53,338 bases of DNA. Source: an uncultured Roseovarius sp. (GTDB lineage: Bacteria; Pseudomonadota; Alphaproteobacteria; Rhodobacterales; Rhodobacteraceae). The stretch spans positions 1 through 53,338 of the forward strand of contig NZ_CAMYMD010000087.1 of NCBI RefSeq assembly GCF_947259555.1, given 5' to 3'. Positions 33,770 through 42,451 of this stretch are shown one piece after another (positions within the stretch are counted from its first letter, which is position 1; each line of letters begins with the position of its first letter). The notes under the pieces were generated by a model. It was not told the origin of the DNA. It worked only from the letters and a program-made list of their open reading frames with translations, and ran no database searches. A program made the position numbers and the translations under genes.

Positions 33770-34678
33770 TCACTCCAATCGGCTGCCGCGCGGCCAGGCC
33801 ATGCCGCGCAGGAACTCGGGCCCATCCTGCGCCGCGCGGCCGGCGCGTTGCAAGCGCAAAAGCCGCACCGCGCCGCGCCCGCAGGCGACCGACGCCTCAC
33901 TGTCCAGAACCTCACCGGGGGCGCCCTGCCCTTGGGCCACGCGCGAGGCCAGCAGTTTCACCCGCTCAGCCCCCGCCATGCACCACGCGCCGGGAAACGG
34001 CGAGAGGCCGCGGATGCGCCGGTCGACTTCTTGCGCGTCAAGGCCCCAGTCCACGCGCGCCTCGGCCTTGTCGATCTTGGCGGCATAGGTGACGCCCGCC
34101 TCGGGCTGGGGCTGCGGCTCCAGTTGGTCCAGCCGGTTCAGCGCCTCGACAATCAGCCGCGCGCCCATGTCCGACAGCCGGTCATGCAACTGCCCGGTGG
34201 TCTCGTCCGCGCCGATCCGCGTTGCCTCGCGCATGAGCACTGGCCCGGTATCGAGCCCGGCCTCCATCTGCATGATGCAGATGCCCGTCTCGGCATCGCC
34301 CGCCATGATCGCACGGTGAATGGGCGCGGCCCCGCGCCAGCGCGGCAGGAGGCTTGCGTGGATGTTGAGACAGCCCTTCGCGGGCGCATCGAGCACCGCT
34401 CGCGGCAGGATCAGGCCATAGGCCACGACCACCGCCACATCGGCCTTGTGCGCGGCGAAGGCCGCCTGTTCCTCCACGCCCTTCAGGCTGACCGGATGGC
34501 GCACCAGCAGACCCAAATCCTCGGCGCGCGCCTGCACCGGGCTGGGGCGGTCCTTCTTGCCACGGCCTGCCGGGCGCGGCGGCTGGCAATAGACGGCCGC
34601 CACCTCGTGCCCGGCCTCGACCAGCGCGTCGAGCACCGGCACCGAGAAGTCCGGCGTTCCCATGAAGATCACACGCAT
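33770..34678 (-). CDS. fmt: Methionyl-tRNA formyltransferase
   Basis: This enzyme (302 residues) formylates initiator Met-tRNA using 10-formyl-tetrahydrofolate. The start [20 protein letters not shown] is the conserved family N-terminus and is chosen over the open frame to 34726. The catalytic region shows [20 protein letters not shown] (the N-x-H pair) and [11 protein letters not shown] (catalytic Asp). The C-terminal OB-like domain includes [13 protein letters not shown]. It lies downstream of two deformylase genes on the same strand, a usual def-fmt arrangement, with an inverted GAGTATTTT element between. Confidence 0.96.
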   Translation of the reverse strand: MRVIFMGTPDFSVPVLDALVEAGHEVAAVYCQPPRPAGRGKKDRPSPVQARAEDLGLLVRHPVSLKGVEEQAAFAAHKADVAVVVAYGLILPRAVLDAPAKGCLNIHASLLPRWRGAAPIHRAIMAGDAETGICIMQMEAGLDTGPVLMREATRIGADETTGQLHDRLSDMGARLIVEALNRLDQLEPQPQPEAGVTYAAKIDKAEARVDWGLDAQEVDRRIRGLSPFPGAWCMAGAERVKLLASRVAQGQGAPGEVLDSEASVACGRGAVRLLRLQRAGRAAQDGPEFLRGMAWPRGSRLE

Positions 34679-34687
34679 CACAGCCCC

Positions 34688-34709
34688 CTTCACCGTTCCC
34701 AAAATACTC
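34688..34709 (-). repeat. Inverted copy of the GAGTATTTT element
   Basis: On the minus strand this reads GAGTATTTTGGGAACGGTGA followed by AG, matching the copies at 15620-15641 and 18182-18204. It lies between the second deformylase gene and fmt, nine bases before the fmt start. Confidence 0.65.
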
Positions 34710-34737
34710 ACATCCGACCGCGCCACCGGCGATGCGC

Positions 34738-35226
34738 TCAGGCCCGCTTGCGCGCCCGCCTGAGCAGCATGTCCCGTTTGACCCGGCCCAGTCGATCAAA
34801 ATACATCCGCCCCTGCAAATGGTCGATCTGGTGCTGCACGGACGTGGCCCAGAGCCCGACAAAATCGCGCTCTTCGACCTCGCCGTCGGCATTGAGAAAC
34901 CGAACCGTCACCGCGCGGGGCCGCTCGATCAGGGCCGAGACGCCGGGAAGGCAGGGGCTGGCCTCCTGATGCTCGCGCAGATGCACGCTCGCGTGCAGGA
35001 TTTCGGGATTGGCCAAGCGAACGACCTGCCCACGCGCCTCGCTCGCATCGACGACGGCGAGCGCCTGCATCTCGCCAAGCTGTGTCGCCGCCAGCCCGAC
35101 GCCCGGCATCGCCTCCATCACCGCGATCATCTCGTCCCAGATCGCGTGGGTTGCATCGGTGATCCCGGTCACCGGTGCGGCGGCTGTTCTCAGCCGTTTG
35201 TCGGGCCAGCGCAGGACAGCCCTCAC
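34738..35226 (-). CDS. Peptide deformylase-like protein with altered catalytic motif
   Basis: This is a deformylase homologue (162 residues). Motif 1 GVGLAATQ (residues 42-49) is intact. Motif 2, normally EGCLS, reads SPCLPG with Cys92. Motif 3, normally HExDH, reads His132-Gln133-Ile-Asp135-His136, replacing the catalytic Glu by Gln. The metal ligands (Cys92, His132, His136) are therefore kept while the general base is lost. The normal def gene lies immediately upstream, overlapping by four bases. It may be inactive as a deformylase, regulatory, or act on another substrate. Confidence 0.88.
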   Translation of the reverse strand: MRAVLRWPDKRLRTAAAPVTGITDATHAIWDEMIAVMEAMPGVGLAATQLGEMQALAVVDASEARGQVVRLANPEILHASVHLREHQEASPCLPGVSALIERPRAVTVRFLNADGEVEERDFVGLWATSVQHQIDHLQGRMYFDRLGRVKRDMLLRRARKRA

Positions 35227-35741
35227 GCGCGCGCCTGCTCTCGCTTGAGCTTTTGCATGCGCCGGGTGATCATCTGCCGCCGCATCGCACCCAGATAGTC
35301 GATGAAGAGCTTGCCGTTGAGATGGTCGATCTCGTGCTGCACACAGGTCGCCCAGAGCCCGTCGAAGGTCTCCGCCTGCGGGTTGCCATCCCGGTCGATC
35401 CAGCGCACATCGACAACCTTCGGCCGCGTCACCTCGGCATATTGATCGGGGATCGAGAGGCAGCCTTCCTCGTAGGTATTGGTCTCGTCCGAACTGGCCA
35501 CCACCTCGGGGTTGAACATCACCAGCGGGCGCGGCTCCTCCCCCTCCTCCTTGACACAGTCAAGGACGATCAGGCGGCGTGTCACCCCCACTTGCGGCGC
35601 GGCGAGGCCGATGCCCGGCGCGTCATACATGGTTTCCAGCATGTCATCGGCGAGGCGGCGCAGATCATCGCTGAGATCGGGCACAGGCGCGCAGACCTTT
35701 TTCAGGCGCGGGTCGGGGTGAATGAGGATCGGGCGTTTCAT
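35223..35741 (-). CDS. def: Peptide deformylase
   Basis: This metal-dependent enzyme (172 residues) removes the N-terminal formyl group from nascent proteins. All three motifs are intact: GIGLAAPQ (residues 43-50), EGCLS with metal ligand Cys94, and His136-Glu137-Ile-Asp-His140. The start MKRPILIHPDPRLKKVCAPV is standard; the much longer open frame to 36104 is antisense to the aminotransferase gene and is not used. It heads a def, def-like, fmt cluster and is divergent from a MalY-type gene. Confidence 0.96.
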   Translation of the reverse strand: MKRPILIHPDPRLKKVCAPVPDLSDDLRRLADDMLETMYDAPGIGLAAPQVGVTRRLIVLDCVKEEGEEPRPLVMFNPEVVASSDETNTYEEGCLSIPDQYAEVTRPKVVDVRWIDRDGNPQAETFDGLWATCVQHEIDHLNGKLFIDYLGAMRRQMITRRMQKLKREQARA

Positions 35742-35837
35742 GGCGTCTGATTTAGGGGATCGGCGCGTGATCCGCAACGGCCTTGCACACGCCGCGCAAT
35801 CGTCTAGCCTGCGCCGCGACACCCCAAGGAGACATCC

Positions 35838-37010
35838 ATGAATTTCGACGAGATCATCGACCGCCGCGGCACGGGAAGCACCAAATGGGACAGAATGGAA
35901 GCCTATGGCGGTGTCTCGCCCGCTGACGGGATTCCGATGTGGGTCGCCGACATGGATTTTCGCGCGGCCGATGTCTTGCAGGACGCGATGCAAAGCCTCA
36001 TGGACCGCGCCAATTACGGCTATTTCCCTGGTGACGACGAAATGAACGAGGCGGTCGCGTGGTGGATGAAAGAGCGCCACGAGTGGGATGTGGACCCGAG
36101 CCACATGTCAAGCACCGCCGGGCTGGGCCATGCCATAGCCCTGATCCTGGAGACCTACACCGATCCCGGCGATGAGGTGATCATCTTCACCCCGGTTTAC
36201 CACGAGTTCACCCACAAGATCGAACTGACCAAGCGCGTCGTCCACGAAGCCCCGCTGGTTATCGAGGATGGCATCTACCACATGGATCTGGACGCGCTCG
36301 AGGCCGGGCTGAGCGGCAAGGAGCGGATGATGCTCATCTCCTCGCCGCACAACCCGGCAGGTCGCATCTGGACGCCCGGGGAATTGCGCCAATTGTCCGA
36401 GTTTTGCACGCGTCACGATCTCATCATGGTTGCAGACGAAATCCATCACGATCTCGTTTTCCCCGGCCAGACATTCACGCATTTTCTCAATGCCGCCCCC
36501 GAGGCTGCGGATCGCAGCTTTGTCCTCACCGCCGCGTCGAAAACCTTCAACACCGCTGGCGCGCGCGTCGGGACGGTCACGATTCCCAATCCCGACCTGC
36601 GCAAGCGCTTCCGGCAGGCGCTGCTCGAACACCAGACCCAGCCCAATCTCTTGGGCGTCGAGCTGACACGGGCCGCCTATTCGCCGGGTGGCGCGGCCTG
36701 GGTTGATCAACTGGTCGCCTATCTGGACGACAATCACCGGCTTTTTCTCGATGGTATCGGTCAGATCCCCGCGTTGAAGGCCATGCCGATGCAATCGACA
36801 TATCTCGCCTGGGTCAACTTCGAGGGTACCGGGATGGATATGAAAGAGGTTCTGCGCAGGGTCCATGAGGATGCGCGCCTCGTTCCGTCAGTGGGCGCTG
36901 ATTTTGGCACCGGCGGCGAAACTTTCCTGCGGTTCAACATCGCCACGCCGCGCGCGCGGGTGGCCGAGGCGGTGGAGCGGATGCAAGCCGCCTTTGCCGA
37001 CCTTCAATGA
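35838..37010 (+). CDS. MalY/PatB family C-S lyase / aminotransferase
   Basis: This is a PLP-dependent fold-type I enzyme (390 residues) that probably cleaves cystathionine or other cysteine S-conjugates (beta-lyase). It starts MNFDEIIDRRGTGSTKWDRM, with PMWVADMDFRAADVLQDAMQ typical of the MalY/PatB group, ISSPHNPAGRIWTPGEL, DEIHHDLVF and the Schiff-base Lys235 in TAASKTFNTAG. The ribosome site AAGGAG precedes the ATG. Substrate cannot be fixed from sequence; a DMSP- or sulfur-compound role is possible in a marine organism, but that is speculation. Confidence 0.92.
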   Translation: MNFDEIIDRRGTGSTKWDRMEAYGGVSPADGIPMWVADMDFRAADVLQDAMQSLMDRANYGYFPGDDEMNEAVAWWMKERHEWDVDPSHMSSTAGLGHAIALILETYTDPGDEVIIFTPVYHEFTHKIELTKRVVHEAPLVIEDGIYHMDLDALEAGLSGKERMMLISSPHNPAGRIWTPGELRQLSEFCTRHDLIMVADEIHHDLVFPGQTFTHFLNAAPEAADRSFVLTAASKTFNTAGARVGTVTIPNPDLRKRFRQALLEHQTQPNLLGVELTRAAYSPGGAAWVDQLVAYLDDNHRLFLDGIGQIPALKAMPMQSTYLAWVNFEGTGMDMKEVLRRVHEDARLVPSVGADFGTGGETFLRFNIATPRARVAEAVERMQAAFADLQ

Positions 37011-37032
37011 CCATCACCGGGGCGGGGCGCAT

Positions 37033-38046
37033 ATGACACGGGTGTTCATTACCGGCACCGCCGGGTTCATCGGCTATCACCTCGCCGATCTGTTGCTGAG
37101 TGAGGGCATGACCGTCCACGGCTTCGACGGCATGACCGATTACTACGATGTCACGCTCAAGCAACGCCGCCACCAGATGCTTCTCCAGAAACCGGCATTT
37201 AGGGCAACCGAGGCGATGCTGGAAGATCAGGCGGCCGTCAACGCGGCGATAGACGCCTGCGCGCCCGATATCATCGTGCATCTCGCGGCCCAGGCGGGCG
37301 TGCGCTACAGCCTCGAGAACCCGCGCGCCTATCTGGATGCCAACGTGATCGGCACGTTCAACGTGATGGAGGCGGCCAAGCGGCACGCGGTCCGGCACCT
37401 CTTGATGGCATCCACGTCATCGGTCTACGGCGCCAATACGGACATGCCCTATACCGAGACGATGAAGGCCGACAGTCAGATGACGATCTACGCCGCCACC
37501 AAGAAAGCGACGGAATCGATGGGCCATGCCCATGCGCATCTATGGAACCTGCCAACCACGATGTTTCGGTTCTTTACGGTCTACGGTCCCTGGGGGCGGC
37601 CCGACATGGCCTATTTCAAGTTCGTGAACGCGATCCTCGAAGGCCGCCCCATCGACATCTACAATCACGGCGACATGCACCGGGATTTCACCTATGTCAC
37701 CGATCTGGTACGCGGCATCCGCCTGTTGATGGACGCGATACCGCAGCGCCCGGACCGCCCCGAAGATATCTGCCCCGGTGACAGCCTGTCTCCCGTGGCG
37801 CCTTATCGCATCGTCAATATCGGCAACTCCGAGAAGGTCCGGCTACTGGATTTCGTCGCGGCCATCGAAGAGGCCGTCGGGCAACCGGCACTTCGCAACA
37901 TGATGGACATGCAAAAGGGCGATGTGCCGGCCACATGGGCCGATGCGCAGCTGCTTGAGAGATTGACCGGCTACCGCCCGCAAACCGACATCCGCGACGG
38001 CATCGCCCGTTTCGTGACCTGGTATCGCGCCTATTACGGTGTCTGA
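37033..38046 (+). CDS. NAD-dependent sugar epimerase, probably UDP-glucuronate 4-epimerase
   Basis: This is an extended short-chain dehydrogenase (337 residues). It shows the NAD loop GTAGFIG (residues 8-14), HLAAQAGVRYSLENPRAYLD and the catalytic Tyr153-x3-Lys157 (IYAATKK). RFFTVYGPWGRPDMAYFKF is characteristic of UDP-glucuronate 4-epimerases (LspL/WbnF type), which make UDP-galacturonate for surface polysaccharide. The ATG at 37033 begins the conserved N-terminus, 22 bases after the aminotransferase stop, so the two may be co-transcribed although functionally unrelated. The longer frame back to 36865 overlaps the aminotransferase and is not used. Confidence 0.9.
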   Translation: MTRVFITGTAGFIGYHLADLLLSEGMTVHGFDGMTDYYDVTLKQRRHQMLLQKPAFRATEAMLEDQAAVNAAIDACAPDIIVHLAAQAGVRYSLENPRAYLDANVIGTFNVMEAAKRHAVRHLLMASTSSVYGANTDMPYTETMKADSQMTIYAATKKATESMGHAHAHLWNLPTTMFRFFTVYGPWGRPDMAYFKFVNAILEGRPIDIYNHGDMHRDFTYVTDLVRGIRLLMDAIPQRPDRPEDICPGDSLSPVAPYRIVNIGNSEKVRLLDFVAAIEEAVGQPALRNMMDMQKGDVPATWADAQLLERLTGYRPQTDIRDGIARFVTWYRAYYGV

Positions 38047-38156
38047 ACGCGAATGTGACCCGGCCAACACAGCCACCGGTGGCGCCCGACCGCCGGGGCT
38101 GATAGCCTCGGGATCGCGCAGCCGCAGGGGCGCAGTACCAGAGAGGTGAACGGGCC

Positions 38157-39200
38157 ATGGGCACGACCGGCAAACCTATCAATCTCGCGCTTCAGGGCGG
38201 TGGGGCGCATGGCGCCTTCACCTGGGGCGTGCTCGATTATCTGCTCGAGGATGGGCGCCTGCGGATCGCCGGCGTCTCTGGCACGTCGGCCGGCGCCATG
38301 AATGCGGTCGCCCTTGCCGATGGGTACACCCGCGCCGGGCCCGAGGGCGCGCGCGCCGCACTTGATCATTTCTGGCAGAGCATGAGCGGCAGCGTGCGCC
38401 ACTCGCCCTTGCAACGCACGCCCGTTGACCGGATGACAGGCAATTGGGGACTTGAGAACAATCCCTTTTACCACTTCATGAACGCGATCACCGGCGTGGC
38501 GTCGCCCTACCAGCTCAATCCGATGAACATCAATCCACTGCGCGATCTGGTCGAGGAGAGCATAGATTTCGAAATGGTGCGCAAATGCGACGCCTTCGAG
38601 TTGTTCGTGTCGGCCACCAATGTCGAGACCGGGCGCGTCAAGGTCTTTCCGCGAGAGGATCTGACGCCCGACATGGTCATGGCCTCGGCGTGTTTGCCGC
38701 ATCTCTACCAAGCGGTCGAGATTGACGGCGTGCCCTATTGGGATGGCGGCTATATGGGCAACCCGGCCCTGTTTCCGCTTTATGGCAAGACCGGAACCGA
38801 CGATATCGTGGTCATCCAGATCAACCCGATCGAACGCAAGGGCGCACCGCGCACCGCGCAGGAGATCCACAACCGGCTCAATGAAATCAGCTTCAATGCC
38901 AGTCTTCTCAAGGAATTGCGCGCGATTGATTTCGTCGACCGGCTGATCTACGAGGGCAAGCTCGACGTTGATCACTATCGTCCCGTCAAGGTGCACCTGA
39001 TCGAGAATGAAGACCTGATGAACCCGATGGGCGCGTCATCGAAGATGAATGTGGAATGGGCGTTCCTGACCCGCCTGCGCGATATCGGTCGATCTACCGC
39101 AGCGGCCTGGCTCGATGCCACTTACGACCGCATCGGCGTCGAAAGCACGGTTGATCTGCGCGCCATGTTCCAGGGCATCGGGGCAGAGCACCAGGGTTAG
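38157..39200 (+). CDS. Patatin-like phospholipase
   Basis: This is a Ser-Asp dyad lipid acyl hydrolase (347 residues). The oxyanion loop is GGGAHG (residues 14-19), the nucleophile elbow is GTSAG with Ser44 (42-46), and the catalytic Asp is in DGG (196-198). No signal peptide or membrane segment is evident, so it is probably cytoplasmic or peripheral. The C-terminal 120 residues contain VIQINPIERKGAPRTAQEIH, seen in the bacterial patatin group. It converges with the nor operon; its stop codon overlaps a small open frame on the other strand. Confidence 0.92.
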   Translation: MGTTGKPINLALQGGGAHGAFTWGVLDYLLEDGRLRIAGVSGTSAGAMNAVALADGYTRAGPEGARAALDHFWQSMSGSVRHSPLQRTPVDRMTGNWGLENNPFYHFMNAITGVASPYQLNPMNINPLRDLVEESIDFEMVRKCDAFELFVSATNVETGRVKVFPREDLTPDMVMASACLPHLYQAVEIDGVPYWDGGYMGNPALFPLYGKTGTDDIVVIQINPIERKGAPRTAQEIHNRLNEISFNASLLKELRAIDFVDRLIYEGKLDVDHYRPVKVHLIENEDLMNPMGASSKMNVEWAFLTRLRDIGRSTAAAWLDATYDRIGVESTVDLRAMFQGIGAEHQG

Positions 39201-39382
39201 ACACTGGACGGGTTGTGCGGCCCGTCATCCAGCGTATTCAGCGCATCCAGATACATCTTGAGCGTGCCGCCCCATTTGCTGCCCGTCGTCTTGAGATCCT
39301 TGATCTCTTCGGCTGTCAACTGCTCGCAGAGCGGTGGAGTTTCAGGCGTCAGAGCCTTCTGCGCGCGTATCCGCCACGTCCA
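39197..39382 (-). other. Open frame after the nor operon, possible gene remnant or frameshifted tail
   Basis: On the minus strand, downstream of the last nor-linked gene and in another frame, the sequence reads LCEQLTAEEIKDLKTTGSKW, then GGTLKMYLDALNTLDDGPHN and PSSV before TAA. Its composition is protein-like, but there is no ATG or GTG start; TTG at 39319 is the only near-normal start. It could be a short gene with a TTG start, the tail of a neighbouring protein moved out of frame, or a remnant. The frame overlaps the end of the 82-residue membrane protein by about 40 bases. Confidence 0.35.
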
Positions 39383-39590
39383 TCAAGTGACGGATATGGC
39401 GGGCGAAATACCAGGTGGCGGGGGCCCCGATCACGCAGCCGAGGCCAATCGACCATGCGGTCGAGGCCACCGGCCCGCCGATCCAGCTGAAGATCAGCGA
39501 GGCGAAGAACACGTTGACCGCCGCTGCCCCTGCGCCAAAGGGATAGAGGGCGAGCGCGATCTGACGCGTGGACCAGCCCTGGCGTGTCAT
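39342..39590 (-). CDS. Small membrane protein at the end of the nor operon
   Basis: This 82-residue protein has two hydrophobic segments (ALALYPFGAGAAAVNVFFAS with LIFSWIGG, and TAWSIGLGCVIGAPATWYFA) and a charged tail, RHIRHLMDVADTRAEGSDA. Its start overlaps the stop of the preceding 58-residue gene by four bases (ATGA). Small membrane genes close nor operons in other denitrifiers (norF in Paracoccus, nnrT in Rhodobacter sphaeroides), and this is probably one of them, but I cannot assign orthology. It may help assembly or activation of the NO reductase. Confidence 0.75.
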   Translation of the reverse strand: MTRQGWSTRQIALALYPFGAGAAAVNVFFASLIFSWIGGPVASTAWSIGLGCVIGAPATWYFARHIRHLMDVADTRAEGSDA

Positions 39591-39763
39591 CGGCGAGAGA
39601 CCAGCCGATGTACGGCGATCATGGATGCGATGAGCGCAAGGCAGGCCAGCGCATACCAGAATTCGGCCGTGGCGGATTGGGCCTGCGGGATCGGCCGGTC
39701 AAAGCTCTTGGCAAGGACCGGGGACGCGATGAGGGTCGCGATCAAAACTGTCAGATAACGCAT
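39587..39763 (-). CDS. Small single-span membrane protein of the nor operon (58 residues)
   Basis: The translation begins MRYLTVLIATLIASPVLAKS, a signal-like hydrophobic start. It continues FDRPIPQAQSATAEFWYALA with a membrane helix LACLALIASMIAVHRLV and a basic end. It starts one base after the norD stop and overlaps the next gene by four bases, so it is translated with the operon. It falls below common length cut-offs. Its position suits an accessory subunit of NO reductase maturation; no more can be said from sequence. Confidence 0.75.
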   Translation of the reverse strand: MRYLTVLIATLIASPVLAKSFDRPIPQAQSATAEFWYALACLALIASMIAVHRLVSRR

Positions 39764-39764
39764 G

Positions 39765-41648
39765 TCAATTCTCCTGTGTCAGGGTGCGATAGATGTCGGG
39801 AAGCGCCCGGGTCAGGCGCGCGGGATCGGGCAGCAGGGTGAACCCGCCCCGCCCGAAGATACGGGCAAACCAGTCCTGCCCGTCCTCGTCGATGATGATG
39901 CCATGCAGGCTGTGGCCCGCCATGCGGGCCTCGCGGACGGCCATGTGACTGTCCTCGATACCGTGCTGGCCCTCGTAATGATCCAGATCGTTTGGCTTGC
40001 CATCGGTCAGCACAATGAGCAGCTTGCGCGCGCTCGGCTCTTTGGCCAGTTGCGCACTGACATGGCGGATCGCCGCCCCGAGCCGGGTGTAATGCCCAGG
40101 CTTCAGCGCGCCGATATTGGCGGTGATCGCGGGGGACAGGTCGTCGCCGAACCCCTTGCAGCGGCTCAGGAATACCCGGTCGCGGCGCAGCGAGGAAAAC
40201 CCCCAGATGCCCAGCCGGTCGCCCGCCGCGTCGATGCCTGCCGCCAGCGCCGCCATCGCCTCGCGCGCCACCTCGATCACCGAGGTATCGCCAATCGCCG
40301 CCTCGGTCGAGCGCGACGTGTCGATCAGGAAGGCCACCGACAGGTCACGCTCGGTCTGCCGTGCCGATTGCCAGATCCGGTCCGAGCCGCGCCCGGTGGC
40401 CATCAGATCGGCGCGCGAGGTCAGCAGCGCGTCGAGATCAAGCTCGCTGCCCTCTACCTGACGCGGTTGCAGGATACGACGCGGGCGCAGCGCCTCGAAC
40501 TGGCGCCGCACCTCGCGCATGCGGCGTTCGTTCGGCACGAAGGGCGTGTCGGACGCGGCCACCGGTGCATCCAGAACCCGGCAGTGATCGGCCATGTAGC
40601 TGCGCGACCGGTGGTTCCATTCGGGGTATGTGTGCGTGCCTGCCAGCGCCTCGTGATCGGCATCGGCGGGCGACAGATCGAGATGCAGGCGCAGCCGTGT
40701 CGCGGCCTTGCGGACCTGCTTGGACAGCGTGATTTCATCCTGATCATCCGCCGCCTTCTGGGCGTTCTCGTCATCGTCATCATCGACGCTGCGGTTGATG
40801 TTCATCGATTCAACCCATGACAGGATCGACTCGAACCGGTGAATGATAAAGCTGTCCTTGCGGTTCTGCTGGTCCTGATCCTTGCGCCGTCCCAGCTTGC
40901 GGCTGGTCTGCGCGGCAGCGGGGGGCGGTGCTGCGGGGTCGGCCGCCTCGTCCGTCGCGGCCTCGCCAGAAGACGCTGGAGCAAAGCGCAGCCAGATCGG
41001 CACCGGCGCAAATGGCATGTAGTTGCCCGGCACAGAATGCGACGTGACCTCGGGCGATGCACCGGTAAGCTGATTGCGAATGGCGGTTTCGATGATCGCT
41101 TCCTGAGGGGGGCGAATGACATCCGGCCGCCCCTGCATGCAAAGCCACGTCATGCGATCATAGGCGCTGCGCAGGCCGGCACAGGCGACATAGGCCGCAT
41201 CCGCCGCCGCCGCATTGGCCCGGATCTGTGCACAATCAAAGGCCATGCCCTCACCGGTCAGGTCGATCCCGTTCAGATCGCAAACCGCCGCCAGCGCCGT
41301 AAGCCAGAAATACGCGGCCCGGTTCAGTGCCGGGTCGGGAAAGGCGGCGATAACCGGCGGCAGCGTCAGCCGCTCGCCGTCAAAGACCGCGACCCATTCG
41401 CGGTCGCGCTCTGCCCCCAGCTTGCGCCGCAGCGTGCGGCGATGGCGCACCAGCGTCGCCGCCGCCTCGCTCAGTTCCACGCCGGGTGCGCCACCCAGAC
41501 CGCGAAACAGCACCGCAAGGCTGGGCCGGACCGAGGCGAGTGTGACACCCGCCTCGGGGTGGCCGATATCCGCCCCGATCCCGCTGGCCATGTCATGCCA
41601 GAGGTTGCCGACCGTCTCTTCGGGCTCCATGAGATCGAGAAGATGCAT
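39765..41648 (-). CDS. norD: Nitric oxide reductase activation protein NorD
   Basis: This is a cytoplasmic von Willebrand factor A protein (627 residues) needed with NorQ to activate NO reductase, probably by metal insertion. The C-terminal VWA domain has the MIDAS motif Asp443-Thr-Ser-Arg-Ser447 in FLIDTSRSTEAAIGD, a second part KLLIVLTDGKPNDLDHYEGQ and HSLHGIIIDEDGQDW. The middle contains an acidic, low-complexity stretch (around 285-305). It follows norQ by five bases. Confidence 0.94.
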   Translation of the reverse strand: MHLLDLMEPEETVGNLWHDMASGIGADIGHPEAGVTLASVRPSLAVLFRGLGGAPGVELSEAAATLVRHRRTLRRKLGAERDREWVAVFDGERLTLPPVIAAFPDPALNRAAYFWLTALAAVCDLNGIDLTGEGMAFDCAQIRANAAAADAAYVACAGLRSAYDRMTWLCMQGRPDVIRPPQEAIIETAIRNQLTGASPEVTSHSVPGNYMPFAPVPIWLRFAPASSGEAATDEAADPAAPPPAAAQTSRKLGRRKDQDQQNRKDSFIIHRFESILSWVESMNINRSVDDDDDENAQKAADDQDEITLSKQVRKAATRLRLHLDLSPADADHEALAGTHTYPEWNHRSRSYMADHCRVLDAPVAASDTPFVPNERRMREVRRQFEALRPRRILQPRQVEGSELDLDALLTSRADLMATGRGSDRIWQSARQTERDLSVAFLIDTSRSTEAAIGDTSVIEVAREAMAALAAGIDAAGDRLGIWGFSSLRRDRVFLSRCKGFGDDLSPAITANIGALKPGHYTRLGAAIRHVSAQLAKEPSARKLLIVLTDGKPNDLDHYEGQHGIEDSHMAVREARMAGHSLHGIIIDEDGQDWFARIFGRGGFTLLPDPARLTRALPDIYRTLTQEN

Positions 41649-41653
41649 GGCAC

Positions 41654-42448
41654 TTACCCGTAGATCGTCGCGACCAGATCGCGCAGCGCCTGCTGCACAT
41701 CCGGCTCGTCGCTGAGCGGTTCGATCACCGCGGCCTCCAACGCCTGATCGACGCCCATGCCGCCCGCCATCAGCGTGGCGGCATAGATCAGCAACCGGGT
41801 CGAGACACCTTCCTCCAGATCCATGCCCGAGAGGTTGCGGATATGCCCGGCCAGCCGCACCAGAGGGGCCACGCGCCCCGGCTCCAGCCGGCTTTCGCTG
41901 GCGACCACCGCAATCTCGGTCTCGGCCCCCGGAAAGTCGAACGAGATCGACAGGAAGCGCTGCCGCGTCGATGGCTTCAGCCGCTTGAGCACGTTCTGGT
42001 AGCCGGGGTTGTAGCTGGCCACCAGCATGAAGCCCGACGGCGCCACCAGCTCTTCGCCGGTGCGGTCGATCATCAGCGTGCGGCGCGTATCGGTCAGCGG
42101 GTGCAGCACGACCGTCACATCCTTGCGCGCCTCAACCACCTCGTCGAGATAGCAGATGCCGCCCTCGCGCACCGCGCGGGTCAGGGGCCCGTCGACCCAG
42201 ACCGTCTCGCCGCCCTTGAGCAGGTAGCGCCCGATCAGGTCCGAGGCCGACAGATCGTCATGGCAGGCGACTGTATAGAGCGGCTTGCCCAGCCGGGCCG
42301 CCATATGCTCGACAAAGCGGGTCTTGCCGCAGCCGGTCGGCCCCTTCAGAAGAAGGGGCAAACCGTTGTCATGGGCCGTCTCGAAGAGGTCGCATTCGCG
42401 GCCCGTTGCCTGATAGAACGGCAGGGTTGGTTTATAGACCATGTTCAT
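41654..42448 (-). CDS. norQ: Nitric oxide reductase activation ATPase NorQ (MoxR family)
   Basis: This is a AAA+ ATPase of the MoxR/NorQ/CbbQ group (264 residues). Walker A is GPTGCGKT (residues 36-43), Walker B is ICYLDEVVEAR, and the sensor region is GFMLVASYNPGYQNVLKRLK. With NorD it activates the NorCB complex. An ATG two codons downstream is an equally possible start. It starts three bases after the norB stop. Confidence 0.95.
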   Translation of the reverse strand: MNMVYKPTLPFYQATGRECDLFETAHDNGLPLLLKGPTGCGKTRFVEHMAARLGKPLYTVACHDDLSASDLIGRYLLKGGETVWVDGPLTRAVREGGICYLDEVVEARKDVTVVLHPLTDTRRTLMIDRTGEELVAPSGFMLVASYNPGYQNVLKRLKPSTRQRFLSISFDFPGAETEIAVVASESRLEPGRVAPLVRLAGHIRNLSGMDLEEGVSTRLLIYAATLMAGGMGVDQALEAAVIEPLSDEPDVQQALRDLVATIYG

Positions 42449-42451
42449 GGC

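Noticed and set aside
36865..37032. An upstream extension of the sugar epimerase frame to 36865
   Set aside because: It lies entirely in the end of the aminotransferase gene in another frame. The conserved MTRVFITGTAGFIG start at 37033 is adequate.
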